A DNA stretch of 64,000 nt from assembly GCF_003977755.1 (NCBI RefSeq), contig NZ_RQWN01000001.1, positions 1,380,995 to 1,444,994 on the forward strand, read 5' to 3'. Under the pieces are notes generated by a model. The model saw only the letters and a list, made by a program, of their open reading frames with translations, did no database searches and was not told where the DNA came from. Source of the stretch: Haloterrigena salifodinae. Its GTDB lineage: Archaea; Halobacteriota; Halobacteria; Halobacteriales; Natrialbaceae. This document shows, piece by piece, positions 7,950 to 16,181 of this stretch (its first letter is position 1; each line of letters begins with the position of its first letter). The position numbers and the translations under genes are program-made.

Positions 7950-9356
7950 CTACTCCGTGTTCGGCGGTTCGTCCGCGATCTCGTCGATCGCGTGGATCTG
8001 AACGGCGGTCGGTCGCTTAGTGAACTGCCCCAGCGAGTGCGCGACGATCCGCTCGACGCCGCGGTCCGCCGCGAGGTCGAGCAGCCGCTGGTCGAGGATC
8101 TCGTCGAGGACGATCGTCGTCGGGGCCGTCTCGAGTCCCTCGAGGGAGTCGTAGGCCTCGCTCGCGTCGGCCTCGTCGACGGTGTCGCCGTCGGCGTCGA
8201 GAAAGCGGACGCGGCCGGTGTTCCGCCGGACGATCGCCGTCGCGTGGCCGTAAACGGTCTCGGGTTCGGCGTCGCTGGTAACGTCTTCGACTATCGCGTC
8301 GGAACCGGTTTCGGCCGAGGCCGACGCGTCTGAGACGTCGTCGCGGACGGCACCGTCGTCGACGGTTTCATCCCTGCCGTCCGTGTCGCCGGTCGGCGCC
8401 GAGGGGCTCGCTGTCTCGGGCGGCGACGTCACGGGACCGTCGATCGCCTGCGACGAGTCGTCGGCGTCGCGGTCGGTCGACGACTCGGTCGGCGCCGGGG
8501 CCGGGGTCGAACTGCCGTCGGTCGCGGCGACGGCCTCGCGGGGCTCGTTCATCCCCGAGACGGTATCGTAGGGGACCTTGTTCCGCAGGGCGGTGAACAG
8601 CTGGTGGTGGTCGAGATCCTCAACGGACTCGCCGGCCGGCGCGAACGCGACGTAGTCGACGTCGCCGACCTGGGACAGCTCCTCGAGGATGAGGTCACCG
8701 CCCCGATCACCGTCGAGGAAGGCCGTGACCGTACGGTGGTGGGTCAGTTCGGCCACCGCGTCGGGGACGTTGGTCCCTTCGACCGCGATGGCGTTTTTGA
8801 CGCCGTATTTGAGAAGAGTGAGGACGTCGGCACGGCCCTCGACGACGATGATCGCGTCGCTGTCGGTGACACGGGGACCCGCGGGGAGGCCCTCGTACTC
8901 GGTGATGTCCTCGACGCGGACGTGCTGGCGGACCTCCGCGAGGATCTCCTCGGAGGACATGACGCTGTCGTCGAACCCCGTCTGGAGCAGTTCCTTCGCG
9001 CGGTCGACGACCGCCTTGCGCTTGGCGGCGCGGACGTCCTCGATTTCGGTTACCTCGAGGTCGGCCCGGCAGGGGCCGACCCGGTCGATCGTCTCGAGGG
9101 CGGCGGCGAGCGTCGCGGTCTCGACCTTGTCGAGGCTGGTCGCGATGGTGAGGTGGCCCCGAGACTGGCCGCCCGTGCTGACGATTTCGACGTCGATGCG
9201 TCCGACTTTCTGCGACTGGCGGAGGTCGCGGAGATCGAGTTCGTCGCCGAGTAGGCCTTCGGTCTGACCGAAGATCGCGCCGACGACGTCGCTCCGCTCG
9301 ACGACGCCCTCGGCCGTAACATCGGCGTGGATGAGATATTTCGACGTGTCTTCCAT
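7950..9356 (-). CDS. dnaG: Archaeal DnaG-type primase / exosome subunit
   Basis: 468 residues starting MEDTSKYLIHADV at the ATG at 9356. The open frame continues upstream to 9749, but that extension is Arg/Thr/Ser-rich shadow sequence and not part of the family. The N-terminal region includes GAIFGQTEGLLGDELDLRDL. The TOPRIM domain (about residues 165-260) carries DAIIVVEGRADVLTLLKYG and the acidic FLDGDRGGDLI motif. A low-complexity acidic linker (about 285-390) precedes a conserved C-terminal domain ending in the IHAIDEIADEPPNTE region. Archaeal DnaG has been found as part of the RNA exosome and also has primase-like activity. The long acidic linker is a usual haloarchaeal feature. Confidence 0.93.
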   Translation of the reverse strand: MEDTSKYLIHADVTAEGVVERSDVVGAIFGQTEGLLGDELDLRDLRQSQKVGRIDVEIVSTGGQSRGHLTIATSLDKVETATLAAALETIDRVGPCRADLEVTEIEDVRAAKRKAVVDRAKELLQTGFDDSVMSSEEILAEVRQHVRVEDITEYEGLPAGPRVTDSDAIIVVEGRADVLTLLKYGVKNAIAVEGTNVPDAVAELTHHRTVTAFLDGDRGGDLILEELSQVGDVDYVAFAPAGESVEDLDHHQLFTALRNKVPYDTVSGMNEPREAVAATDGSSTPAPAPTESSTDRDADDSSQAIDGPVTSPPETASPSAPTGDTDGRDETVDDGAVRDDVSDASASAETGSDAIVEDVTSDAEPETVYGHATAIVRRNTGRVRFLDADGDTVDEADASEAYDSLEGLETAPTTIVLDEILDQRLLDLAADRGVERIVAHSLGQFTKRPTAVQIHAIDEIADEPPNTE

Positions 9357-9531
9357 AGATCTGTCCTCGCTGCGCGGTCCCACGGTCGGGATCGCGATCG
9401 GTTTATGTAGGTTTTGGATCGTGACGGGGAAATAGCTGTTGACCTTGCAGAACGCCGAGGGTCGAATCGGCCGCCGGCGGAGGTCGACTGACCCGGCGAT
9501 CGGAATGTCCTCGAGTCGCCTCGAGCGGGAC

Positions 9532-10359
9532 TCAGTACGTCGGGCGGTACCAGTACCAGTAGGCCGTGACGGCGAGCAACATGAGCAGGCCACCGAGGAA
9601 GAAGAGCAGTCCCGGCGGCGCGACGTCGAAGATCGCGTCGGCCACGTCTGCGGCACCGTCGGCCGCCGCGTCGACGGTCTCGTTGTCGGTCGCGTTCTCG
9701 GTCGTCCCGTTGCCGTCGGGGCTCGGCGCGCTGTCGCCGCCAGTCTCATTGCTGGCGATTCCGATGTCGTCCGACTGCTCCTCGGCGGCTCCCGTTCCGC
9801 CGCCGTCCCCGCCTGCGTCCGCTCGGTCGCCGCTCGTTTCGCTGCCGTTCGGTCCGTCGCCTTCGTCCCCGGCAGCGCCCGTCGGCGCCGTCTCGGCGGG
9901 CGCGGACTCCGTCACCGACTCGGCCCATCGCGTGAGGGAGTACTGGACGAACAGGCCGCCGGCGGCGAGTAGCGCGACCCCGCCAACGAACCGCGAGAGG
10001 GCCTCGCGAAGCCGGCTGGCCGTCGAGTCGTCGCTCGTGACGATCAGCGGCCCGTCGGTCGTCGCGTAGACGCTCATCTCGTTGCCCCGCGAGGAGTACC
10101 AGGTGTCGACGACCTCGACGAGCCCCGCCTCCTCCAAGTTCTCGAGGTGGTAGCGGACGTTCTGGATCGAGGAGTCGATGGCCTCGGCGACGTCGCTGGG
10201 CGTCGCGGGCTCCTCGTCGAGGCGCGCGTAGATCCGGCGGGCCGTCGTCGAGGAGAGCGCGCTGAACACCGCGTCGGCGTCTTCACCCTCGAGACCGACG
10301 ATGCGCGGCTGGCCCTCGGTTTCGGCGGGTTCGGAGCGAAACGGGAACAGCCGGGCCAT
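9532..10359 (-). CDS. Membrane-anchored ArsR-type winged-helix regulator
   Basis: 275 residues. The winged helix-turn-helix is N-terminal (about 25-110): DADAVFSALSSTTARRIYAR, then TPSDVAEAIDSSIQNVRYHL as recognition helix region, and a wing with GNEMSVYATTDGPLIV. A transmembrane helix follows (about 138-160), then an ~85-residue Gly/Asp/Glu-rich linker and a second helix near the end (PPGLLFFLGGLLMLLAVTAYW). This is a common haloarchaeal layout for regulators tied to the membrane. The linker would be outside if the two helices form a hairpin. The target is unknown; it is divergent from the DUF3311/symporter pair. Confidence 0.85.
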   Translation of the reverse strand: MARLFPFRSEPAETEGQPRIVGLEGEDADAVFSALSSTTARRIYARLDEEPATPSDVAEAIDSSIQNVRYHLENLEEAGLVEVVDTWYSSRGNEMSVYATTDGPLIVTSDDSTASRLREALSRFVGGVALLAAGGLFVQYSLTRWAESVTESAPAETAPTGAAGDEGDGPNGSETSGDRADAGGDGGGTGAAEEQSDDIGIASNETGGDSAPSPDGNGTTENATDNETVDAAADGAADVADAIFDVAPPGLLFFLGGLLMLLAVTAYWYWYRPTY

Positions 10360-10574
10360 GTGGTTCGCTTCGTACTCGCGCGGCGATTACTATACGTTTT
10401 GTCCTGTCTGAAAGAGCGATTTTACCTTCGGATAACCAGTGACTTGCGCTGTCAAAGAGCGATTTGAGTCTGAAACGGTCGGCGGAGAGCGCTCTCGAGG
10501 AGTCGATAACGAAACGTCTTCAATCGCGACGGTTGAAGGGAAACTGTTACCAACGTCGGGCCGAACACCCGGAT

Positions 10575-10877
10575 ATGCGTCGACTGCAACTCCTGGGGTG
10601 GATCACGGTCGGGACCAGCCTCTGTGCGCTGGCGGTCCCGTGGTTCCTCTGGGGCGATTCGACGGTCGTCGCCGGCCTGCCGCTGTGGCTCTGGTGGCAC
10701 GTCGGCTGGATGTGGCTCGCGTCCGTCGTCTTCTGGACATTCGCTCAGCGGGCATGGGGTATCGGCATCGAACCCGGGCGCGAGGGCGACTCGAGCGACG
10801 CGAGCGGGTCGGAACCTTCGGGTCTCGAGCACGGAAATCGCTCGTCGCGGCCGGCAACGGGAGGTGACCGGCCGTGA
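10575..10877 (+). CDS. DUF3311 small membrane protein paired with the symporter
   Basis: 100 residues from the ATG at 10575; an in-frame ATG at 10464 would add 37 non-conserved residues. Two transmembrane helices (LLGWITVGTSLCALAVPWFL and WWHVGWMWLASVVFWTFAQ) and a short acidic tail match DUF3311. These proteins are nearly always encoded just upstream of a solute:sodium symporter gene, as here, where the stop overlaps the next GTG by four bases (10874-10877). The probable role is as a small accessory subunit of that transporter; that is inference from gene pairing. Confidence 0.85.
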   Translation: MRRLQLLGWITVGTSLCALAVPWFLWGDSTVVAGLPLWLWWHVGWMWLASVVFWTFAQRAWGIGIEPGREGDSSDASGSEPSGLEHGNRSSRPATGGDRP

Positions 10878-12358
10878 GCGTCGCCTTACAGCTTGGGATC
10901 ATCGTCGGCTACCTGCTGCTGGCGTTGGCGGTCGGACTGGTCGCCTACCGACTGACCGACCGGACGGCGGAGGACTTCTACCTAGCGAGTCGGACGCTGG
11001 GAACGGTCGTCCTGCTCTTTACGACCTTCGCGACGCTGCTGTCGGCGTTTACCTTCTTCGCCGGTCCGAACATCGCCTACGCGCAGGGTCCCGAGTGGAT
11101 CCTCGTCATGGGGCTAATGGACGGGATCATCTTCGCCGTCCTCTGGTATGTCATCGGCTACAAGCAGTGGCTGCTCGGCCGCCAGTACGGCTACGTCACG
11201 CTCGGCGAGATGCTCGGCGACCGCTTCGGGTCGAAACGACTCCGCGGGCTGATCGCCGGTATCAGTTTGTTGTACCTTTTCCCGTACGTGATGCTCCAGC
11301 AGGTCGGCGCCGGGACCGCCCTCGAGGCGCTCACCGAAGGCGCCGTTCCCTATGCCGCCGGTTCAGGGCTGATCACCGCGTTCATGATCCTCTATGTCGT
11401 CGTCGCCGGGATGCGCGGGATCGCCTGGACTGACACCCTGCAGGGTGCGTTCATGCTCGTCACGACGTGGGTCGCGACGATCTGGGTGCTCGCCGCCGTC
11501 GGCGGTCCCGGCGCCGCGACCGAAGCGATCGCCTCGAGCGAGGCGACGAGCGGGTTCCTCTCGCTGGGTAGCGCCTACTACACGCCCCAGTGGATGCTCT
11601 CGACGGCGATCACGATCGGCTTCGGCGTCGCGATGTTCCCGCAGGTCAATCAGCGCTTTTTCGCCGCGGGCTCGAAGACGGTGCTCAAACGCTCGTTCGC
11701 CCTCTGGCCGATCCTCTGCGTTCTGCTGTTCGTCCCCTCGTTCATGCTCGGCGCGTGGGCCGCCGGCCTCGAGTTGACGGTGCCGGAGGGCGGTAACGTG
11801 CTCCCAATCGTGCTCGCCGAGTACACGCCCGTCTGGTTCGCTGCGCTCGTCATTGCCGGCGCGATGGCGGCGATGATGTCCTCTTCGGACTCGATGCTGC
11901 TGTCGGGCTCGTCCTATTTCACGCGGGACCTATGTCGCCCGATCCTCGCGTTCTTCGGACGGGCGCTCTCCGAGCGAGGCGAGGATCTGATCGCCCGCAT
12001 CGGCGTCGTGGTCTTCGCCAGTGCGGCCTTCCTCGCGAGCCTCTGGAACCCCGCGACGCTGTTCGAACTCGGCGACGCCGCCTTCAGCGGGTTCGCACAG
12101 CTCGCCCTCCCCGTACTCGTGGCTCTCTACTGGCGCCGGACGACTCGAGCCGGGATCACCGCCGGAATCCTCGCCAGTCAGACGTTCTACCTCTTATGTC
12201 TCTTTCTCTCGGTCGTTCCCAGCAGTTACGCCGGCTGGACGGCCGGCATCGTCGGCATGGGCGTCGGACTGCTCGTCACCGTCGCCGTCTCGCTGGTGAC
12301 GACGCCCGCGGCCGCCGAGCGGCGGGCGCTCTATTTCGAGCGGCTGGGTGCGGACTGA
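10874..12358 (+). CDS. Solute:sodium symporter (SSS family)
   Basis: 494 residues, about 13 transmembrane helices, GTG start in a GTGA overlap with the DUF3311 gene. Family features are the TAEDFYLASRTLG segment after helix 1, TLLSAFTFFAGPN in helix 2-3, GYVTLGEMLGDRFGS, and AGAMAAMMSSSDSMLLSGSS in helix 8-9, which holds the Na+ site serines. It imports an organic solute with Na+. Haloarchaeal homologues are usually annotated as pantothenate or monocarboxylate permeases, but the sequence alone does not settle the substrate. Confidence 0.9.
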   Translation: MSVALQLGIIVGYLLLALAVGLVAYRLTDRTAEDFYLASRTLGTVVLLFTTFATLLSAFTFFAGPNIAYAQGPEWILVMGLMDGIIFAVLWYVIGYKQWLLGRQYGYVTLGEMLGDRFGSKRLRGLIAGISLLYLFPYVMLQQVGAGTALEALTEGAVPYAAGSGLITAFMILYVVVAGMRGIAWTDTLQGAFMLVTTWVATIWVLAAVGGPGAATEAIASSEATSGFLSLGSAYYTPQWMLSTAITIGFGVAMFPQVNQRFFAAGSKTVLKRSFALWPILCVLLFVPSFMLGAWAAGLELTVPEGGNVLPIVLAEYTPVWFAALVIAGAMAAMMSSSDSMLLSGSSYFTRDLCRPILAFFGRALSERGEDLIARIGVVVFASAAFLASLWNPATLFELGDAAFSGFAQLALPVLVALYWRRTTRAGITAGILASQTFYLLCLFLSVVPSSYAGWTAGIVGMGVGLLVTVAVSLVTTPAAAERRALYFERLGAD

Positions 12359-12455
12359 ACGGCCGTCCGTCCGCCCGACCCCGTCGCAACTGGTTTCTCG
12401 TGACTCCCTTGCCACTGGCACCGGGATTTTGTAGTTCGTCGCCCTGGGTACGCGC

Positions 12456-13241
12456 ATGGACCTCGAACTCGACGGGAACAGCGCACTGGTGACGGCCTCC
12501 TCGAGCGGGCTCGGCTTCGCGAGCGCCGAGACCCTCGCCGCGGAGGGCGCGAACGTGATGATCTGCGGGCGCGACGAGGAGCGCCTCGAGGAGGCCCGCG
12601 AGAAACTCGCCGACACGGGCGACGGCGAGGTCCGGGCGACGCCGACCGACCTCACGGACCCCGACGAGGTCTCCCATCTCGTCAGCGAGACGGTCGACGC
12701 CTTCGGCGGGATTGACCACCTCGTCACCTCCTCGGGCGGCCCGCCGAGCACCACCTTCCTCGAGACCGACGAACAGGACTGGTACCAGGCCTACGACCTG
12801 CTGGTGATGAGCGTCGTCTGGACGATCGAGAACGCCCACGAGCACCTCCTCGAGTCCGAACACGGCACGATCACCTGCATCACGTCCCGGACGGTCCGCG
12901 AGGTAGCCGACGGCCTCCTGCTGTCGAACTCCGTACGCCGGGGCGTGATCGGCCTCGTCAAGACCGTCTCGCGGGAGTTCGCACCCGAAATTCGCGCGAA
13001 CGCGGTTCTCCCGGGAACGATCGAGACGCCCCGTATCGAGGAGCTCATCGAGGCGAACATCGAGCGCGGTGTCTACGAGGACTACGAGGAGGGGCTAGCG
13101 GACATGTCGAGCGACATCCCGATGGACCGCCTCGGCGAGCCCCGCGAACTGGGCGACGTCGTGGCGCTGCTCTCGAGTCCTCGCGGGAGTTTCGTCAACG
13201 GTGTCGCGCTCCCGATCGACGGCGGGCTGTTGCGGAGCTAG
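12456..13241 (+). CDS. Short-chain dehydrogenase/reductase lacking the canonical YxxxK
   Basis: 261 residues, classical SDR length. The cofactor loop is TASSSGLGFASAETL and the NAD(P) pocket residues CGRDEERL follow. The catalytic Ser is present (CITSRTV), but the position of the YxxxK motif reads LSNSVRRGVIGLVKT, with Ser in place of Tyr and Arg in place of Lys. A C-terminal INGVALPIDGG-like segment (FVNGVALPIDGGLL) is normal. A branch of SDRs annotated as 3-oxoacyl-ACP reductase shares the SN-x-R substitution, so this is probably a family trait and not local damage. The reaction is unknown. It stands alone after the symporter. Confidence 0.85.
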   Translation: MDLELDGNSALVTASSSGLGFASAETLAAEGANVMICGRDEERLEEAREKLADTGDGEVRATPTDLTDPDEVSHLVSETVDAFGGIDHLVTSSGGPPSTTFLETDEQDWYQAYDLLVMSVVWTIENAHEHLLESEHGTITCITSRTVREVADGLLLSNSVRRGVIGLVKTVSREFAPEIRANAVLPGTIETPRIEELIEANIERGVYEDYEEGLADMSSDIPMDRLGEPRELGDVVALLSSPRGSFVNGVALPIDGGLLRS

Positions 13242-13304
13242 TCGTACCCGACAGCGTTCGACCGTTTCCGAACGGGTTTCAACAGCCTGGGAGATGTAGG
13301 CTAT

Positions 13305-13495
13305 TCAGTGGCGTGCGCTGTCGAGAGTCTGAGTGATAGCGAAGACTCTCGACGAAACTGCGCGAGGGATGAGCGAACGACTGAAAGGAGTGAGCGTTAG
13401 CGCGGGACCGCTGGTCCCGCGAACCATCCGAACGGGTGCTTCGCACCCGTGAGGAGAAATCAGTTGGGGAGGGTGTGGCAATCCCCGTTGCCAGA
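13305..13495. repeat. Dispersed structured repeat, copy A
   Basis: Non-coding stretch homologous to 19728-19911. Read on the + strand it begins GTGGCGTGCGCTG. It then forms a 10-bp stem (13320-13329 with 13342-13351) around the loop GAGTGATAGCGA, and continues with CGCGAGGGATGAGCGAACGA. Two hairpins with 8-bp stems and 3-nt loops follow (GCGGGACC-GCT-GGTCCCGC and ACGGGTGC-TTC-GCACCCGT). It ends with the conserved TTGGGGAGGGTGTGGCAA and hairpin TGGCAA/TTGCCA. The remaining 13496-13660 up to ribE shows nothing I can name. See the findings for the comparison with copy B. Confidence 0.75.
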
Positions 13496-13660
13496 ATCAG
13501 CAGACCACTCGTGTTCGTTCCCACTCTCGAGTCGAGGGCATTTCCTGTTCTTCGGAGCGCTCCGTTCGCCATTCTCACCGCCGAGTCCGTAGCATCGATC
13601 GACGGCTGGATACGAGGAATTGTGAGAGGCTTCTTGCGATGGGAGTCGTCGCCGAATTCG

Positions 13661-14314
13661 TCACTCGAACCGCGCCTCGAGCAGCCGTTCGACGTACTTC
13701 GCGAGCACGTCGACCTCGAGGTGGACCCGATCGCCGACCGATTTCTCGGAGAGCGTCGTGAGGTCGTAGGTCGTCGGGATGATGGCGACGGTCACCCGAC
13801 CTGCGGCCTCGGCGGCTTCACCGCCTCGGTCTCGTTGCGTCTTCGACGCAACGCCTTCGTCTAGGTCGGCGACGGTGAGACTGATCCCGTCGAGCGTGAT
13901 CGACCCCTTCTCGACGACGTACTTCGCGTACCCCTCGGGCAGTTCGAACTCGAAGAACCAGTCCTCTTCTACGGACTCGATTTCCGTCACCGTCGCGACC
14001 GCGTCGACGTGGCCCTGGACGACGTGGCCGTCGAACCGGCCGTCGGCCGGCATCGCTCGCTCGAGGTTGACGACGTCCCCCTCCTCGAGGGTCCCCAGAT
14101 AGGTCCGCTCGACCGTCTCGGTCGCGAGGAAGACCTCGAACCACGTGCCCGTCTCGAAGCGTTCGACCGTTAGGCAGACGCCGCTGACGCTGATGCTCTG
14201 GCCGTGCTCGAGGCCCGTCGCGACCTCGTCGGCGCCGATGCGGAGTCGGAGGCCGTCGTCGGTCCGCTCGCGGGCGACGATCTCGCCGGTCTCCTCGACG
14301 ATTCCCGTGAACAT
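13661..14314 (-). CDS. ribE: Riboflavin synthase alpha-type with in-frame hairpin insertion
   Basis: 217 residues made of two lumazine-binding barrels. The N-terminal MFTGIVEETGEI and the mid-protein FDGHVVQGHVDA and GSITLDGISLTV motifs identify the trimeric bacterial-type enzyme, which dismutates two 6,7-dimethyl-8-ribityllumazines to riboflavin. Between the second barrel's GISLTVADLDEG and RVTVAIIPTTYDLT lies an extra ~20-residue hydrophilic stretch (VASKTQRDRGGEAAEAAG). It is encoded by DNA with two tandem hairpins (13834-13852 and 13811-13825). The usual family sequence runs almost directly from one strand to the other, so this looks like an in-frame insertion into a loop. It is convergent with repeat copy A. 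Confidence 0.92.
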   Translation of the reverse strand: MFTGIVEETGEIVARERTDDGLRLRIGADEVATGLEHGQSISVSGVCLTVERFETGTWFEVFLATETVERTYLGTLEEGDVVNLERAMPADGRFDGHVVQGHVDAVATVTEIESVEEDWFFEFELPEGYAKYVVEKGSITLDGISLTVADLDEGVASKTQRDRGGEAAEAAGRVTVAIIPTTYDLTTLSEKSVGDRVHLEVDVLAKYVERLLEARFE

Positions 14315-14448
14315 ACTCGAAGGTCCGAGTCGACGGATAAAGCCGTTCCGAACTCGGAACTCGTTCCAGTTCTGTGGCGACTCGAGGGTCGCCGGCGGCA
14401 GTGACGGAGTCGCCGCGCTTTTGACCGCATCGTTCGTACGCCGGGGTA

Positions 14449-14736
14449 ATGGCCGGTATCATCGACACGATCAAACTCGCGGGGACGCTCGTCTTCGCGC
14501 TTCCCGCTGCCATGGCCGGGATCCAGTTCCTGATCGACGGGAACACGCTCGTCGGCGTGACCCTGCTCACCCTCGCGGTGTTACTCGTCGTCGTCCAGCA
14601 CTGGCTGACCATGCCGTCGGACATCCCGGAACTGGCCGTCAAACGGGTCGTCGGATCGATCGCCAGCGACCCGGAAGCCGAGTCGGACGACGACCGCGAC
14701 GTGGTGGACGTCACTCCCGAAGACGAACGACGATAG
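14449..14736 (+). CDS. Small two-span membrane protein (DUF7533-like)
   Basis: 95 residues. Two transmembrane helices (DTIKLAGTLVFALPAAMAGI and GVTLLTLAVLLVVVQHWLTM) with a short loop, then an acidic cytoplasmic tail ending DDRDVVDVTPEDERR. It matches a conserved haloarchaeal membrane family, probably DUF7533, with no known function. It is divergent from ribE and followed after 50 bp by a second tiny gene on the same strand. Confidence 0.75.
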   Translation: MAGIIDTIKLAGTLVFALPAAMAGIQFLIDGNTLVGVTLLTLAVLLVVVQHWLTMPSDIPELAVKRVVGSIASDPEAESDDDRDVVDVTPEDERR

Positions 14737-14785
14737 TGGCTAACCACCGATAGTTATCTCGTTCGAGCGGCTATCGAACGGGTAG

Positions 14786-14938
14786 ATGAGCGACCTCGTC
14801 ATCGGACTCATCCACGCGGTCAATCTCCTCATCGAGGGCGTCCTGCGCGTTTACGATCGAATAACTGACTCGGAAGCGGACGCGAACAACGAGGCAGGCG
14901 ACGAGCGCTCGACGGCTGACGCCGACGGCGACCACTGA
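14786..14938 (+). CDS. 50-residue conserved-type microprotein
   Basis: ATG at 14786, TGA at 14936-14938. The first ~24 residues form an amphipathic or short membrane helix (MSDLVIGLIHAVNLLIEG), followed by VLRVYDRITDSEAD and an acidic tail ending DGDH. Amino-acid bias (Asp, Glu, Ala) is typical of real haloarchaeal proteins, and the start lies a few bases after a purine-rich GGTAG. It probably forms a unit with the small membrane gene at 14449. No function is known. Confidence 0.55.
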   Translation: MSDLVIGLIHAVNLLIEGVLRVYDRITDSEADANNEAGDERSTADADGDH

Positions 14939-14960
14939 GCGTTTCGGAGGCCGCTACTCC

Positions 14961-16181
14961 TCACTCCTCCAGCAACGCCCGCGGCTCGAGCGAGCGCGAC
15001 GGCGCCGCCAGATAGGTCGCCCGCTCCCCGGGATCGCCTCTCTCGAGGAGGTCGCCGATCCGCAGCCAGCGGTCGCCGTCGACCCGCACCGCCGACTCGA
15101 GTCGCACGACACTTCCGGGCTCGATCTCGTCGCCGCCCGCGAGCGGTCGCTCTCGGGGCTCGAGCCCGACGCCGCCGACCCGCGTCACGACAGCGTCGGG
15201 GTCCTCGAAGCCAAACGCGCGGACCTCGGCCTCGAGGTCGGCCTCGACGGCGGTGACCGACTCGGCGTCGGCGGTCAGCATCGCCGCCGCGGAGCGAAAC
15301 GACTGGGTCGCGCCGACGTGGGCCCGCCGCTCCCGACCGCCGTCGCCGTCGACGACGAGCGTACGGACGAGACCCCCGTGGTAGCCGTCCGGACCGCGAG
15401 GCGCTGTCTCGAGGACGATCGGCTCGGCGGGGCGGAGCGGTTCGTCGGCTGCGTCGGCGCTGCCAGCGGCGACGGTTGCGTCGCGACTCGAGGGCGCGTG
15501 TCCGGGATCGGGATTGATGACGGTGTTGCCCGCGGGAAACGCGCCCGCTGCCACGATGCTCTCGTCGATTACCCTCCGGAGCCGGGCCGGGGTCACGGCG
15601 TCGCCGTCGGCCACGAGGTGGCCGTCGTCGACCGTCGCGTCCGCGAGCAGCGCGGCCGCGCGGCGGATTCCGGCGCCCGCGGCGGTCTGCGCGGCGGCAA
15701 TCCGCTCGCGTTCGGCCGGCGTCTTCGCCGCGCGAGCGCGTTCGAGGACGTCTGTCGAGGCCGGTTCGAAGCCGGCTTCCTCGAGGTAAAGCGCGGCGTC
15801 GTGGGGGAGCCGCGCCGGTGTCAGAACCGTTCCGGAAGCGACGCGATCGGCGAGTTGCGAGGCGAGCGCTCGAGCGGGATGGGTCGACGCGTCGGCGGCC
15901 GTGGCCGCGTGCCACTCGCGGTCGTCACCGTCGAACGCGACGGCTGTGAGCAGTTGATTCCGCTCGGCCGGCGGCTGGTCTTCGAGTTCCTCGAGATCCT
16001 CGAGCGCCACCTGGCAGTACCTGAGTCCCGGATCGCGCGGAAAACCGACGTGAACGAACGCGACGGCGTCGCGTCGCTCGAGGGTGTCGGCGAGACGCGA
16101 CTCGAGGCGTTCGGCGACGCTGCCGACGGGGGCCCCGGCAGTGTCGACCGCGTCGTTCGCGGTCGAGTCGGCGTCGGTCAC
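14961..16181 (-). CDS. M24 (creatinase/aminopeptidase P fold) homologue with degenerate metal site
   Basis: 406 residues from the GTG at 16181, which overlaps the helicase stop in GTGA. An N-terminal creatinase-like domain (to about 190) precedes a C-terminal pita-bread-type domain. The order of motifs is recognisable (GNTVINPDPGHAP, PIVLETAPRGPDGYHGGL, TRVGGVGLEPRERP, SVVRLESAVRV, RIGDLLE). However, the metal ligands expected in M24 peptidases are mostly missing. The first Asp strand reads LETAP, the second Asp is replaced in DGYHGGL, the His of HGIGLE is Val in VGGVGLE, and the last Glu (RIED in peptidases) is Gly in RIGD. It is probably a binding protein or a non-peptidase enzyme. The upstream continuation of the frame to 16916 is shadow. 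Confidence 0.8.
   Translation of the reverse strand: MTDADSTANDAVDTAGAPVGSVAERLESRLADTLERRDAVAFVHVGFPRDPGLRYCQVALEDLEELEDQPPAERNQLLTAVAFDGDDREWHAATAADASTHPARALASQLADRVASGTVLTPARLPHDAALYLEEAGFEPASTDVLERARAAKTPAERERIAAAQTAAGAGIRRAAALLADATVDDGHLVADGDAVTPARLRRVIDESIVAAGAFPAGNTVINPDPGHAPSSRDATVAAGSADAADEPLRPAEPIVLETAPRGPDGYHGGLVRTLVVDGDGGRERRAHVGATQSFRSAAAMLTADAESVTAVEADLEAEVRAFGFEDPDAVVTRVGGVGLEPRERPLAGGDEIEPGSVVRLESAVRVDGDRWLRIGDLLERGDPGERATYLAAPSRSLEPRALLEE

Noticed and set aside
9357-9749. Upstream extension of the dnaG frame
   Set aside because: The 131 extra residues are Arg/Thr/Ser-rich and overlap the regulator gene at 9532. The family starts at MEDTSKYL (9356).
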